A stretch of 46,730 nucleotides of DNA from an uncultured Erysipelotrichaceae bacterium (GCA_900538465.1 UPXV01000023.1:1-46730); one strand, 5' to 3'. Counted from the stretch's first letter, positions 33,976-43,084 are shown. Numbers and translations are program-made. The notes: a model not told the origin generated them from the sequence alone.

Positions 33976-34983
33976 TTAATCACCAAGACTTTCTTCTTCT
34001 AAATCATAAGATGGTTTGACACTGAGGTCAAGAGATGAGAATTTTTGATGTTCATACATCACTCTGGCTGCCGATGCAATCATTGCCGCATTATCTGTAC
34101 AATATGCCATAGGTGGAAATAAAACCTTAATTGGGCTTTCTTCTGTCAGCTTTTGACGTAACCCTTTATTGGCACTCACACCACCCGCAACAATAATTTC
34201 TTTTACATGATAATCTTGAGCTGCTTTGATTGTTTTTGAAACCAAAACTTGTAAAGCCACTTCTTGAAATGAACAAGCTAAATTTTCAGGAACAATTTCT
34301 TCTCCACGTTGAGAAGCATTATGACACAAATTAATAACTGCCGATTTTAAACCACTAAATGAAAAATTATAACTTTCATCATTCAAAGGTAATGGTAAAT
34401 CATATGTATGTTCTCCTTCAGCAGCCATTTTATCAATAACAGGTCCACCAGGATAAGGCAGATGCAAGACTCTACCTGCTTTATCATAAGCTTCCCCTAT
34501 AGCATCATCCAGTGTCTGTCCGATTACTTCAAATGAAAATTCATTTTTCATATAGACAAGTTCACTATGCCCACCACTAACAACTAAGCATAAGCAAGGA
34601 TACTCAATATCTTCAACCAATTCATTCGCATAAATATGTCCAGCAATATGATGAACACCAATAAATGGCTTATGATATGCTAAAGCCAATGTTTTGGCAG
34701 CTTGCATCCCAACATGTAAAGACCCAACCAATCCAGGTCCTTTTGTTACAGCAATCGCATCAATATCAGCCATATTCACATTTGCTTGTTGTAGTGCTGT
34801 TTTTAAAACAGTTGATACACATTCTACATGCATACGACTTGCGATTTCTGGTACAACACCACCAAATAAACGATGCGTGTCAATTTGTGAAGCCACGACG
34901 TTACATAACAATTCCCGTTTGTCTTTTAAAATCGCAACCGACATTTCATCACAACTTGACTCAATTGCAAGTATTAAACTCAT
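33976..34983 (-). CDS. tsaD: tRNA N6-adenosine threonylcarbamoyltransferase
   Basis: A 335-residue ASKHA-fold enzyme that transfers threonylcarbamoyl to A37 of ANN-decoding tRNAs. It starts ILAIESSCDEMSVAIL. Metal-binding histidines lie in ASRMHVECV and GVHHIAGHIYA, with CLVVSGGHSELVYM, VAGGVSANKGLR and the late CTDNAAMIA. Full length. Its ATG overlaps the rimI stop (ATGA). tsaB and tsaE lie in the same operon; tsaC is not in the window. Confidence 0.97.
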   Translation of the reverse strand: MSLILAIESSCDEMSVAILKDKRELLCNVVASQIDTHRLFGGVVPEIASRMHVECVSTVLKTALQQANVNMADIDAIAVTKGPGLVGSLHVGMQAAKTLALAYHKPFIGVHHIAGHIYANELVEDIEYPCLCLVVSGGHSELVYMKNEFSFEVIGQTLDDAIGEAYDKAGRVLHLPYPGGPVIDKMAAEGEHTYDLPLPLNDESYNFSFSGLKSAVINLCHNASQRGEEIVPENLACSFQEVALQVLVSKTIKAAQDYHVKEIIVAGGVSANKGLRQKLTEESPIKVLFPPMAYCTDNAAMIASAARVMYEHQKFSSLDLSVKPSYDLEEESLGD

Positions 34984-35429
34984 TTTTGTCCCTCCAATTC
35001 TTTAACCATCAAGTAAGCATCTTCATGATTATCTTGATAATAATTTTTACGTATTGCCTTCGTTTGAAAACCAAGGCTTTGATATAAAGATAAAGCTTTT
35101 TGATTAGATATACGTACTTCTAAACTCATCACTTGACAATCTTGTTGCAAGGCAAAGTCAATCATTGCTTCTAACAACGCTCTTCCTAGTCCTCTTCTTT
35201 GATAATGAGGATCAATTCCAATTGTCGTAATTTGTGATTGTTCATACATAATCCAAACTCCAACATATCCTACAATATATTCATCTTCTTCTAATACAAA
35301 ATTATAAGAAAACTGATTTTCTAAAATTTCATACATAAAATCTGAAGCATTCCAAGAAGATGTAAAAAGAATATTTTCTAACTCAACAACTCTTTCTACA
35401 TCATTGATATCCATAGCTCTTATAAGCAT
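34980..35429 (-). CDS. rimI: Ribosomal protein S18 alanine N-acetyltransferase-like GNAT protein
   Basis: A 149-residue GNAT acetyltransferase. The acetyl-CoA loop IDPHYQRRGLGRALLEAMIDFA and the following MSLEVRISNQKALSLYQSLGFQTKAIRKNYY are classic RimI. It is known to acetylate the N-terminus of S18 (in other species also additional proteins). Placement between tsaB and tsaD is the standard Firmicute order. It overlaps tsaB by 10 bases. A second ATG five codons in is an alternative start, but GAGG spacing allows the first. Confidence 0.92.
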   Translation of the reverse strand: MLIRAMDINDVERVVELENILFTSSWNASDFMYEILENQFSYNFVLEEDEYIVGYVGVWIMYEQSQITTIGIDPHYQRRGLGRALLEAMIDFALQQDCQVMSLEVRISNQKALSLYQSLGFQTKAIRKNYYQDNHEDAYLMVKELEGQK

Positions 35430-36025
35430 ATTTTTTTAGCCTCAACATCTTTCAAATAGCAAGGCACCAAAGCATCAACATTTTCAATAGGTTGAATGTT
35501 TTGAGCAATTTCATACATATTCTTTGCCAAATCTACAGCTTGAGTTGGATAATTGACCACTTCACTTTGCCCAACCACTTGATAATCAGGATAGTCATTC
35601 ATAAATTTGGCAAAATCAGCAATTGGCAACAATTCTTCTTCGATCAAAGCCTGACCGTGATTATAAACACCGACAAAGACTTTTTGACTTCTTGCGTCAA
35701 TAACTGAAACACATTTGTCCTTTCCTGCATAAGCAGCAAGTGATGAAACAGCTTTTATTTTGACAGGGGCAATCACACTTAATGTCTTGGCAATTGTCAT
35801 TGCAACTCTTTCCCCCGTATAAGAACCAGGACCTCTTGTCAAAATCATTTCATCTATATCCAATAATTCTTTATGATGTTTTTCTAATAAAGAAGCCAAA
35901 TAAGGAATCGCATTTTCAGATTGTCTCTTTGAACCCATTTCTTGAATTGATTCTAAACATTGACCATCTTCATATAAAGCAACCATTAAATATTGATTTG
36001 ATGTATCCATAATCAAACTTGTCAT
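35420..36025 (-). CDS. tsaB: tRNA threonylcarbamoyladenosine biosynthesis protein TsaB
   Basis: A 201-residue non-catalytic paralogue of TsaD that scaffolds the TsaBDE complex. It opens SLIMDTSNQYLMVALY and has the family motif LTRGPGSYTGERVAMTIAKTL and SVIDARSQKVFVGVY. Length is slightly short but complete. It overlaps tsaE by ATGA and rimI by 10 bases. Confidence 0.95.
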   Translation of the reverse strand: MTSLIMDTSNQYLMVALYEDGQCLESIQEMGSKRQSENAIPYLASLLEKHHKELLDIDEMILTRGPGSYTGERVAMTIAKTLSVIAPVKIKAVSSLAAYAGKDKCVSVIDARSQKVFVGVYNHGQALIEEELLPIADFAKFMNDYPDYQVVGQSEVVNYPTQAVDLAKNMYEIAQNIQPIENVDALVPCYLKDVEAKKICL

Positions 36026-36465
36026 AACTTTAACTCCTTTACAATTCTTTCATATTTTTCACCATATGCCTGAAAATCAAACGTTCTTGATTCATCATTA
36101 TTTTTTTTAATCGTAATAGCCAATCTTTTTTTAGGCAAAATATTTTCAATATATTTTGGCCATTCTATAACACAAACACCTTCATCTTCAAACATTTCTT
36201 CAAAACCCAATTCATCATCTTGTCCTTCTAAACGATAAGCATCAAAATGATATAATGGAAGATTTCCTTGATAAACTTTCACAATCGTAAAAGTAGGTGA
36301 ATTAATAACTTTTTGGATACCCAACCCTTTTCCAATTCCTTTAGTAAAAGTTGTCTTTCCAGCTCCTAAATCACCTTCCAAAGTGATAATTGCTCCAGCA
36401 AACAAATAAGAAGCCAATTGTTCACCAAAATCAATCATGTCTTTTTCACTTGTTAAAGTTAACAT
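36022..36465 (-). CDS. tsaE: tRNA threonylcarbamoyladenosine biosynthesis ATPase TsaE
   Basis: A 147-residue P-loop ATPase. Walker A is GDLGAGKTTF (residues 31-40), followed by the TsaE-specific INSPTFTIVKVYQG, LYHFDAYRLE and VCVIEWPKYIENILP. It drives the catalytic cycle of TsaBD in t6A synthesis. AAGGAGGAAG precedes its ATG, 18 bases after the DUF402 stop. Confidence 0.95.
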   Translation of the reverse strand: MLTLTSEKDMIDFGEQLASYLFAGAIITLEGDLGAGKTTFTKGIGKGLGIQKVINSPTFTIVKVYQGNLPLYHFDAYRLEGQDDELGFEEMFEDEGVCVIEWPKYIENILPKKRLAITIKKNNDESRTFDFQAYGEKYERIVKELKL

Positions 36466-36483
36466 AAATCTTCCTCCTTGATT

Positions 36484-37020
36484 TTATCTATAATGGATGT
36501 GTTCTTGATAAACTTGATACCAATGTTCAGCAAATCCTGGTCGAAAAGGGCCAGACATATTCATTGTCATTTCAATAAGAATTTCTAATTGTTTATTTAA
36601 TATTTGATCTAATTTTTCACCATAATGCATTAAAGCTTTATGTTGACGATATTCTTCTTCATCTAATATTTTATATTTGTAATCGGGGAAAACCTTTAAA
36701 TCCAAGTCATAATCTATGTACTTCAATGCTTCACCATCATAAAGTGTAGGGGAAGCAATATTACAATAAAAATGGACACCATTTTTACGAATCATACAAA
36801 TCACGTTATACCACTGATTCTTTGGAAAATAACAAATCGCTGGTTCTCTTGTATACCATTTTCTTCCATCCGATTCAGTAACCAATGTTCGATTATTGAT
36901 AACAATAAAATGCTGATCGGTTTCCTCAAGAACAAACCCTTTATTCCAACAGCGATGAACACTGCCATCATGCTTATAACAATGAATAAGCACATCTTTT
37001 CCTACTAACGGTTTATTCAT
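36484..37020 (-). CDS. DUF402 family protein (nucleoside di/triphosphatase-like)
   Basis: A 178-residue soluble protein of the DUF402/FomD-like fold. Blocks HCYKHDGSVHRCWNKGF, REPAICYFPKNQWYNVICMIRKNGVHFYCNIASP, YIDYDLDLKVFPDYKYKILDEEEY match the family; its acidic residues bind divalent metal in characterised members, which hydrolyse nucleoside di- and triphosphates. First gene of the operon ending in rex. AGAGGTATG precedes ATG 37020. Promoter at 37049-37077. Confidence 0.88.
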   Translation of the reverse strand: MNKPLVGKDVLIHCYKHDGSVHRCWNKGFVLEETDQHFIVINNRTLVTESDGRKWYTREPAICYFPKNQWYNVICMIRKNGVHFYCNIASPTLYDGEALKYIDYDLDLKVFPDYKYKILDEEEYRQHKALMHYGEKLDQILNKQLEILIEMTMNMSGPFRPGFAEHWYQVYQEHIHYR

Positions 37021-37048
37021 AAAACATACCTCTTTCTACAACACGTAT

Positions 37049-37077
37049 ATTATACACAAAAACATGTCTTTTTGAAA
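37049..37077 (-). promoter_or_regulatory. Promoter of the DUF402-tsaEB-rimI-tsaD-rex operon
   Basis: On the minus strand, TTTCAA (37077-37072), 17 bases, then a perfect TATAAT (37054-37049). No obvious Rex site (TTGTGA-N6-TCACAA) overlaps it, so autoregulation by Rex is not apparent. Confidence 0.55.
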
Positions 37078-37161
37078 GATATATTATCTTAAAACATATC
37101 GAGTCTTCAAAAGAAAAAGCCAAAATACACTACATACTTTGACTTTAATATCATTTCTTTT

Positions 37162-37713
37162 TTAATGAAATACCCCTTTTAATCTTTCATATAAGATTGG
37201 AACAACAATCATACAAAGAATTAAGGTTGTGAGATTATAAGGTAAATTATATCCTAACGAATAAACAATTGGATTCATATTTTCTGGTGCATACGATGCA
37301 AATAAAAATGCTCCACTACAAAAATGTGATAAATATTTCAAAAACATCGCCAATATAATTCCCCAATACATAGAAACAGAACCAATTTTTGTTGATTTTA
37401 TAAGTGGTGCAATTCCACATACAGCAAGTGGCAAAACATAGTCTAATAAAACTGACCATGGTCCCCAGTAAGAAGCAATGGCTAGAATAAATTGTAAAAT
37501 CGCAACACCTATTCCACAAATAACACCATATCCTGCTCCCATTAAATAAGCACATAAGAATATTGCAACAACATCAATAGAAATAAACGATCCTCCTTGA
37601 GGCATTTCAGGAATGATTTTATTCACATACCCTAAAACAATTGTAATCGCCATAAACATGGCAAGTTGTACCATTGACTTTGCTGTCAATTTGACTTGAA
37701 ATAATTTTTTCAT
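37162..37713 (-). CDS. thiT: Thiamine ECF transporter S component
   Basis: A 183-residue membrane protein with six helices. MPQGGSFISIDVVAIFL, SYWGPWSVLLDYVLPLAVCGIAPL and KYLSHFCSGAFLFASYAPENMNPIVYSLGYNLPY contain the tryptophan, tyrosine and asparagine residues that contact thiamine in ThiT structures. It uses a shared EcfAAT motor encoded elsewhere. ATG 37713 follows GGAGGAG; the frame opens earlier but into the leader. Expression is governed by the TPP riboswitch just upstream. Confidence 0.95.
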   Translation of the reverse strand: MKKLFQVKLTAKSMVQLAMFMAITIVLGYVNKIIPEMPQGGSFISIDVVAIFLCAYLMGAGYGVICGIGVAILQFILAIASYWGPWSVLLDYVLPLAVCGIAPLIKSTKIGSVSMYWGIILAMFLKYLSHFCSGAFLFASYAPENMNPIVYSLGYNLPYNLTTLILCMIVVPILYERLKGVFH

Positions 37714-37753
37714 TTTTTTCTCCTCCATTTTCTTGATTTGGAGCCGTACAAAC

Positions 37754-37882
37754 AAAAAAGCTTCCTTGCAAGCATCAAGAAAGCAAAAAAATCACTATTT
37801 GCACTCTCTACGCTGGCATTACCCAGTTCAGATGATAAGGGATAAGGTTTCTACCTTTCTCAGCAAAAGCACCCCTGGCTCG
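37754..37882 (-). promoter_or_regulatory. TPP riboswitch with terminator
   Basis: The aptamer (37802-37882, minus strand) shows AGCCAGGGGTGC, CTGAGA, then CTGAACTGGGTAATGCCAGCGTAGAGAGT-like thi-box segments. It is followed by a terminator, GCTTTCTTG (37784-37776) pairing with CAAGGAAGC (37768-37760) and TTTTTT. Thiamine pyrophosphate binding would stop transcription before thiT. Confidence 0.97.
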
Positions 37883-37997
37883 ACACTTATTATAACGCTT
37901 ATTTTCCTTTTCGCAAGAAAATTTTCATCATTTTTAATCAGAATCAGCTTTTGTTCATTTTTTCACGTATTTTTACCCTAGTTTTTTTTGATTTTAA

Positions 37998-38006
37998 TGC
38001 TATAAT
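37998..38006 (+). promoter_or_regulatory. Extended -10 promoter of ackA
   Basis: TGC followed by a perfect TATAAT (38001-38006) makes an extended -10 element. No convincing -35 box is present. The start codon lies 29 bases on. Confidence 0.6.
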
Positions 38007-38034
38007 AAAGGGGAATTAAGGGAGGACGAAATAT

Positions 38035-39225
38035 ATGTCAAAAGTTATTGCCGTGAACGCAGGAAGTTCATCATTAAAATTCCAATTATTCGAAATGGAT
38101 AATGAAGCAGTTATTACTTCAGGAGTTATTGAAAGAATCGGTATGGAAGATTCAATTTTCACAATTAAATATAATGGTGAAAAAGATGTTCGTACTTTAG
38201 CAATTCCTACTCACAAAGAAGCTGTTCATTTATTATTAGATACATTAATGGAGAAAAATATTGTGACTTCATTAGATGAAATTAAAGGTGTTGGACACAG
38301 AGTTGTTCAAGGTGGATCTTATTTTAAAGAATCTGCAATTATTGATGAAGATGTTGTTAATAAGATTGATGAATTAAAATCATTAGCACCTTTACATAAT
38401 CCAGCTCACTTAACTGGTTACTATGCTTTTAAAGAAGCGATTCCAAGTGCTGGTGCAGTTGCTGTCTTTGATACAGCATTCCATCAAACATTAGAACCAA
38501 AATGTTATATCTATCCAATTCCATATAAATTCTATACTGATAACAAAGTGAGAAAATATGGTGCTCATGGGACTTCTCATTACTATGTTTCTCAAAGAGT
38601 TATTGAAAAATTAGGGAACCCTGAACATTCTAAAATCATTGTTGCTCATTTAGGAGCTGGTGGTTCTTTAACTGCTATTAAAGATGGAAAATCAATTAAT
38701 ACATCTATGGGATTTACACCATTAGCAGGTATCATGATGGGAACACGTAGTGGAGATTTAGATCCTTCAATTATTGATTACTTAATTGAACAAGTTGGTA
38801 TGGATATGAAAGATGTTATTCATATGTTAAATAAAGAATCTGGATTATTAGGTGTTTCTGGTGTATCTAGTGACTTTAGAGATGTTTTAAATGCTGCTAA
38901 TGAAGGAAATGAAAGAGCAAAACTTGCTATTGATATTTTCTTTAGAAGAGTTATCGCATACATTGGTAGATATTTCATTGCTTTAGGTGGATGTGACGCT
39001 ATTGCTTTCACTGCTGGTATTGGTGAAAACTCAGCTTATGCAAGAAAAGAAATCTTATCATTAGTAAGCGAAGCATTAGGTATTGTTATTGATGATGATG
39101 CTAATGAAAATGGTGATGGTGAACGTTTAATTACAAAACCAGAATCAAAAATCAAAGTTTATGTTATCCCTACAAATGAAGAATTAGTTATTGCTAGAGA
39201 TACAAAACGTTTATTAAACTTATAA
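38035..39225 (+). CDS. ackA: Acetate kinase
   Basis: A 396-residue ASKHA-fold kinase making ATP from acetyl phosphate in acetate fermentation. It starts VIAVNAGSSSLKFQLFEM (signature 1) and has VFDTAFHQTLEP, KYGAHGTSHYYVS (signature 2), AHLGAGGSLTAI, GFTPLAGIMMGTRSGDLDP and FTAGIGENS. Length is normal. GGGAGG precedes the ATG. It stands alone; phosphotransacetylase is not adjacent. Codon use is strongly biased, as expected for a highly expressed enzyme. Confidence 0.98.
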   Translation: MSKVIAVNAGSSSLKFQLFEMDNEAVITSGVIERIGMEDSIFTIKYNGEKDVRTLAIPTHKEAVHLLLDTLMEKNIVTSLDEIKGVGHRVVQGGSYFKESAIIDEDVVNKIDELKSLAPLHNPAHLTGYYAFKEAIPSAGAVAVFDTAFHQTLEPKCYIYPIPYKFYTDNKVRKYGAHGTSHYYVSQRVIEKLGNPEHSKIIVAHLGAGGSLTAIKDGKSINTSMGFTPLAGIMMGTRSGDLDPSIIDYLIEQVGMDMKDVIHMLNKESGLLGVSGVSSDFRDVLNAANEGNERAKLAIDIFFRRVIAYIGRYFIALGGCDAIAFTAGIGENSAYARKEILSLVSEALGIVIDDDANENGDGERLITKPESKIKVYVIPTNEELVIARDTKRLLNL

Positions 39226-39235
39226 TTTTTATAGT

Positions 39236-39265
39236 CGCAAGAGACCATTTGGCCTCTTGCTTTTT
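39236..39265 (+). terminator. Terminator after ackA
   Basis: GCAAGAG (39237-39243) pairs with CTCTTGC (39254-39260), with an inner CC/GG pair, then TTTTT. The convergent surface-protein gene ends 3 bases beyond. Confidence 0.85.
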
Positions 39266-39267
39266 CT

Positions 39268-42200
39268 TTACTCATTTTCGTCTTTCTTCCATAAAACAGC
39301 AAAGAAAATAAATGCTCCTACTCCCATCAAAAGATAAGTATAGAAGATTGTATGATCATCAGTTTTTACAATTTCAGGTTCATCTCCTAATGTTATAACT
39401 GGTGCTTTTTGATTCATCAATGTCACAAGTTGTTGTTCACTTAAATCCTCAATATGAAAAATCATATCTTGAGCCAACATATATCCATCAGGTGCTTTCA
39501 CTTCATGTAATATATAGTCTTTATTCACAACCAATCCTAAAAGTGAATAACCTTCTTTAGAACTTACCCAATCAGCAATCACTTGTTGTGTTAAAGGATC
39601 AATAACCTGTAAATGGGCACCTTCTAAAATATCTTGTGTTTCTTGGTCCACCTTATGAATAAGCGTTTTCGTTTGTTGATTATAAAAGTCATATTCAAAA
39701 TGCAAGACTTCTTCCACTTCACTTGTATATGCAGTATCAATATAATAATTGACTTTTTTTGAGACATATCCATCAGGTTGCTTGGTCTCTTTCACAACAA
39801 ATAAAGCATTAGGATTCCCGATTAATTCATAATCACTCTCTTCTAAAGGCATAATTGCATATTCTGGTGTCAAATCAATTGGTAAATCAGTTTGTAATTG
39901 GACTTTTCCTTCTTCATGAGAAATAACCGATTCAATAACTGTTCCTGCTTTCACAATGACTTTTCCATCAACATTATAAACATCTCGATTAGCTATTAAA
40001 GACAAAGTTGCTCCAGCAACATAATTGTTGGTATCTTGGTCTTTTTTAGAAAGGTCAACACTGACTTTTTGACGCTGATTCCATATTTGTGCTTTTTCAT
40101 AAACAATTTCACTCAATTGATCAGCATAAGATAATGTGACTTCCTTTGTTTCTTCTAAATGAACAAAACCAAATGGTGTTTCTAATTCTTTACATTCATA
40201 TTCACCTAAAGGTAAATCACGAGATGTTATTTTACCATTTTCAGATGTCACAATTGTCTCAATCAATTCACCCTTTTGATAAAGAATACTCTTATCTTGA
40301 CAAGGATCTAAAATATCCTGAGCAGCATAAATTCCAAACTTCACATTAGCAATTCCTCTTTGTTCATAAACAAACTGTCCATCTTGAAAATCAGTTAAAA
40401 CTTCTCCTTGTTTTTCAATCGTAATTCTTCCAACAACAGCTTGATCTTGAAATTTTACAACTGTGATTGGTGTAACTCCATCATTAGAAATTTCATAATG
40501 CTTTTGCGTAATTTCAAAAGGAACAGGATCTTTTCTCAAGACATAACCATCAGGTGCTTTTATCTCTTCTAACTGATAATGTCCAACTTTTAACTTTGTA
40601 TTTAAAATGATTGTTCCATTTTCATGTGTTGTCCATTGATTCACGTTGATATTAGGAAACTTCGACCAATCAGTATAAGAAACATATTCATTGGTATCAA
40701 GATTCTTAATCTTAAAAGTAGCTCCAGCTATTTGTACAACTTTACCACTTTGTGCATCTGTTTTCACAATTTTCAACATAGATTCAAAAGGAAGATTATT
40801 CACAACAACATTTTGGATTTGATATCCAACTTCATACTCATGTGTATCTTTATCAATTGTCACTAAAAAATCACTTGCCCCATAAAATCCTTGTGGTGTT
40901 TTGGTTTCTCTTACACGATAAACTCCATATGGCAACAATGGTGTTGTTAAATATCCTTGTTGATCTGTTTCTCCAACAAAGTAATGGTGGGCTTTTTCAA
41001 AACCAACTTTTTCATACTCACTATTTAAAACAAAGGTAAATTCCGCCTTAGCAAGACCACTCACAACACCAGCATGACCTTCACTTTCCCCTTGTTTAAA
41101 AATACGAATACGTTGTGATTTTAAAACATTCGATGTTTGAAGACTTTCAACAACGAAACTTGTATGCATATCTTGATAAGACAATGTAACATCTAAAATT
41201 TGAGAATTCAATTGCAAAGATGGATTCGATTTTGTTTCCTTTATATAATATTTTCCTAAATAAAGATTAGAAAACTTCAACTTTCCTTGATTATCTGTCT
41301 GTGCTTTTCCTACCAATTGATCTTTTTCAAAATAAACTTTTGTTTGAGAACGATTGGTGATATTTTCCTTTGCATATAAACTATATTCATTTCCAGATAA
41401 ATAAGCATCTCCTAATTGTCCATTTGTTGATGAAGAATCAATGGCTTTTTGAAGTTCAATACTTCCCATTGGTTCATCATTTTTAAAAACATGTGTTGTT
41501 GTTTGATTAGGAATGACTTTTAATTCTACAGTTGTCTCATTAATTAAATATCCAATAGGAGCTGATTTTTCTTTGACAACATATGTTCCACTTTCAACAT
41601 TTTCTAAAAGAATTTTTCCACTCTGATTTGTTGTATAAGTTTGACTCTTTCCACTTGGTGATGTAATTTCAAAAACAGCACCACTTAAAGGTGTTTCTTG
41701 ATGATCTTTTTTGACAATCTCTAAAGAACCTTTTCCTACTTTCACATCAACATAAGCTTTCAAATTTGCTTTTTTCAATTCCCCTGATGTCATTGTTTTT
41801 TGAAAGTCTCCATCACTCCAAAAAATAGGGGCTTGATATTGAAAAGATGAATTTAATGAAGCTGTTAAATGAGATGAAGATGAGGATTTGCTTTTGAGTG
41901 TTAATTGTTGATTTTGTTTTTCAACAATGATATCAGTTGATGAAAAATCATAATGATCTAAAACCTGATTTTCATCTTGAAAAGTAGCATAATAATAAGT
42001 TCCATCAAATTGATCCAACGTTATTGTCTTTTGACCTTCTTCATTTGACATGAATGAAGGTATTTTCCAATAATCTTGCATACGTTTTTCTAATTCTTTG
42101 TAATATGACTCAAAAGTTTGTTTATCAGCTCCAGATGTCCACATATAAACATCTCTATAAGCAGTTGAGTGAGGATATGTATTTCCTTTATATTGGAAAT

Positions 42201-42663
42201 ATTGATCACGTTCTTCTCCCGTGATTTCCCATACCATGGTTTGTGCGACCAACCAGTGAATATGTTCTGTCTTATTGTTATTGATGATAGACTTTGGAAC
42301 CATTGATAAAAGTGCTGACAACAGATCATATTTTTGTTGCCAAGTTGTCAATTTGTTTGGTTTAGTTGTCAAAATATCCTGAGCACTTTGCCCATCTTGA
42401 TAAATATGTTCATTGCTTAACCCAACATCTGATTCAATACAATAAGCATATTGCCCATCAATTTTAAAAACGCGTTTTCCTTGCTCGGGATGGGTTGCAC
42501 CTAGATTATCAGTATGTTTTGCAACAGTTAAATAACTTGACATACTTGTCGTTCTATCAAGTGTTACTGTTTTGGCATAAACACTTCCTATAGATTGAAA
42601 AATAATAGAAAATACCATCATAAGTGATAAAAAGCCTTTCAAAGTTTTCTTTGTTTTTTGCAT
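39268..42663 (-). CDS. Large thioester-domain and Cna_B-repeat surface protein
   Basis: A 1131-residue exported protein. Residues 1-30 are a signal peptide (basic start, hydrophobic core, SVYA end). A TQXA-type thioester domain follows, with Cys75 (YAYCIESD) and Gln141 (VAQTMVWE) as the predicted internal thioester that can bind host surfaces covalently. From ~residue 310 there are about seven SpaA/Cna_B domains, each ending in a motif like LEEIKAPDGYVL or VKETKQPDGYV. The C-terminus has a membrane helix and KKDENE tail but no LPxTG; EIVKTDDHT precedes the helix. ATG 42663 follows GGAGGAAAG. Likely an adhesin or pilin-like stalk. Confidence 0.9.
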   Translation of the reverse strand: MQKTKKTLKGFLSLMMVFSIIFQSIGSVYAKTVTLDRTTSMSSYLTVAKHTDNLGATHPEQGKRVFKIDGQYAYCIESDVGLSNEHIYQDGQSAQDILTTKPNKLTTWQQKYDLLSALLSMVPKSIINNNKTEHIHWLVAQTMVWEITGEERDQYFQYKGNTYPHSTAYRDVYMWTSGADKQTFESYYKELEKRMQDYWKIPSFMSNEEGQKTITLDQFDGTYYYATFQDENQVLDHYDFSSTDIIVEKQNQQLTLKSKSSSSSHLTASLNSSFQYQAPIFWSDGDFQKTMTSGELKKANLKAYVDVKVGKGSLEIVKKDHQETPLSGAVFEITSPSGKSQTYTTNQSGKILLENVESGTYVVKEKSAPIGYLINETTVELKVIPNQTTTHVFKNDEPMGSIELQKAIDSSSTNGQLGDAYLSGNEYSLYAKENITNRSQTKVYFEKDQLVGKAQTDNQGKLKFSNLYLGKYYIKETKSNPSLQLNSQILDVTLSYQDMHTSFVVESLQTSNVLKSQRIRIFKQGESEGHAGVVSGLAKAEFTFVLNSEYEKVGFEKAHHYFVGETDQQGYLTTPLLPYGVYRVRETKTPQGFYGASDFLVTIDKDTHEYEVGYQIQNVVVNNLPFESMLKIVKTDAQSGKVVQIAGATFKIKNLDTNEYVSYTDWSKFPNINVNQWTTHENGTIILNTKLKVGHYQLEEIKAPDGYVLRKDPVPFEITQKHYEISNDGVTPITVVKFQDQAVVGRITIEKQGEVLTDFQDGQFVYEQRGIANVKFGIYAAQDILDPCQDKSILYQKGELIETIVTSENGKITSRDLPLGEYECKELETPFGFVHLEETKEVTLSYADQLSEIVYEKAQIWNQRQKVSVDLSKKDQDTNNYVAGATLSLIANRDVYNVDGKVIVKAGTVIESVISHEEGKVQLQTDLPIDLTPEYAIMPLEESDYELIGNPNALFVVKETKQPDGYVSKKVNYYIDTAYTSEVEEVLHFEYDFYNQQTKTLIHKVDQETQDILEGAHLQVIDPLTQQVIADWVSSKEGYSLLGLVVNKDYILHEVKAPDGYMLAQDMIFHIEDLSEQQLVTLMNQKAPVITLGDEPEIVKTDDHTIFYTYLLMGVGAFIFFAVLWKKDENE

Positions 42664-42683
42664 TTTTCTTTCCTCCTTCATTT

Positions 42684-42734
42684 TCAATACAAAAAAAGAC
42701 AGTCTTTTACTGTCGGTGAACGAATTCTAATCAT
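42684..42734 (-). CDS. Candidate 16-codon leader ORF before the surface protein
   Basis: ATG 42734 is preceded by AGGAGGAAAAAT, one of the best ribosome sites in the window. It encodes MIRIRSPTVKDCLFLY and stops at 42684, 20 bases before the surface-protein ATG. A terminator hairpin lies inside the ORF. Ribosome movement over this ORF could therefore decide whether the hairpin forms. It may equally be a non-functional remnant. Confidence 0.4.
   Translation of the reverse strand: MIRIRSPTVKDCLFLY
42690..42715 (-). terminator. Terminator hairpin inside the leader ORF
   Basis: GACAGT (42698-42703) pairs with ACTGTC (42709-42714), followed by TTTTTTT on the minus strand (complement of 42691-42697). 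It stands 27 bases before the surface-protein start, so it would end most transcripts coming from upstream. Confidence 0.7.
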
Positions 42735-42751
42735 ATTTTTCCTCCTGTAAA

Positions 42752-42778
42752 ACAAAAAGGAACCAGCTAACTGATCCC
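42752..42778 (-). terminator. Terminator after azlD
   Basis: GGAACCAG (42759-42766) pairs with CTGATCCC (42771-42778), two wobble pairs, followed by TTTTTG on the minus strand. Confidence 0.75.
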
Positions 42779-43084
42779 TTATAAAATAAAACCAATAATA
42801 AAACTTGTTAACATTGCAGCCACTGCAACAAAGATAAGTCCTTTCTCTTTATATGCAAAATAAATACCAACCAAACAACCACCAATTGCACTATAAACAT
42901 TTCCCGTCGAATAAAAAATACTTGGAAATGTTAAAGCAGATAAAACAGCATATGGAACATAATATAATAAAGATTTTATAAATGGTGATTGAATTTCTTT
43001 CCTAAAAAAAGTTAATGGCAACATTCTTGGCAAATATGTAAACAATGCCATAATAATAACACATATCATCAAATACTGATTCAT
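42779..43084 (-). CDS. azlD: AzlD-type branched-chain amino acid exporter small subunit
   Basis: A 101-residue membrane protein with about three to four helices. TYLPRMLPLTFFRKEIQSPFIKSLLYYVPYAVLSALTFPSIFYSTG is the AzlD signature. It pairs with AzlC to export leucine and related amino acids or analogues. It overlaps azlC by ATGA. Confidence 0.92.
   Translation of the reverse strand: MNQYLMICVIIMALFTYLPRMLPLTFFRKEIQSPFIKSLLYYVPYAVLSALTFPSIFYSTGNVYSAIGGCLVGIYFAYKEKGLIFVAVAAMLTSFIIGFIL

Noticed and set aside
34694..35005. 103-codon plus-strand ORF inside tsaD/rimI
   Set aside because: It is antisense to two clearly conserved genes, has no family features and reflects the codon bias of those genes.
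34665..35087. 140-codon plus-strand ORF across tsaD and rimI
   Set aside because: Antisense shadow of two well-supported genes, with no credible protein features.
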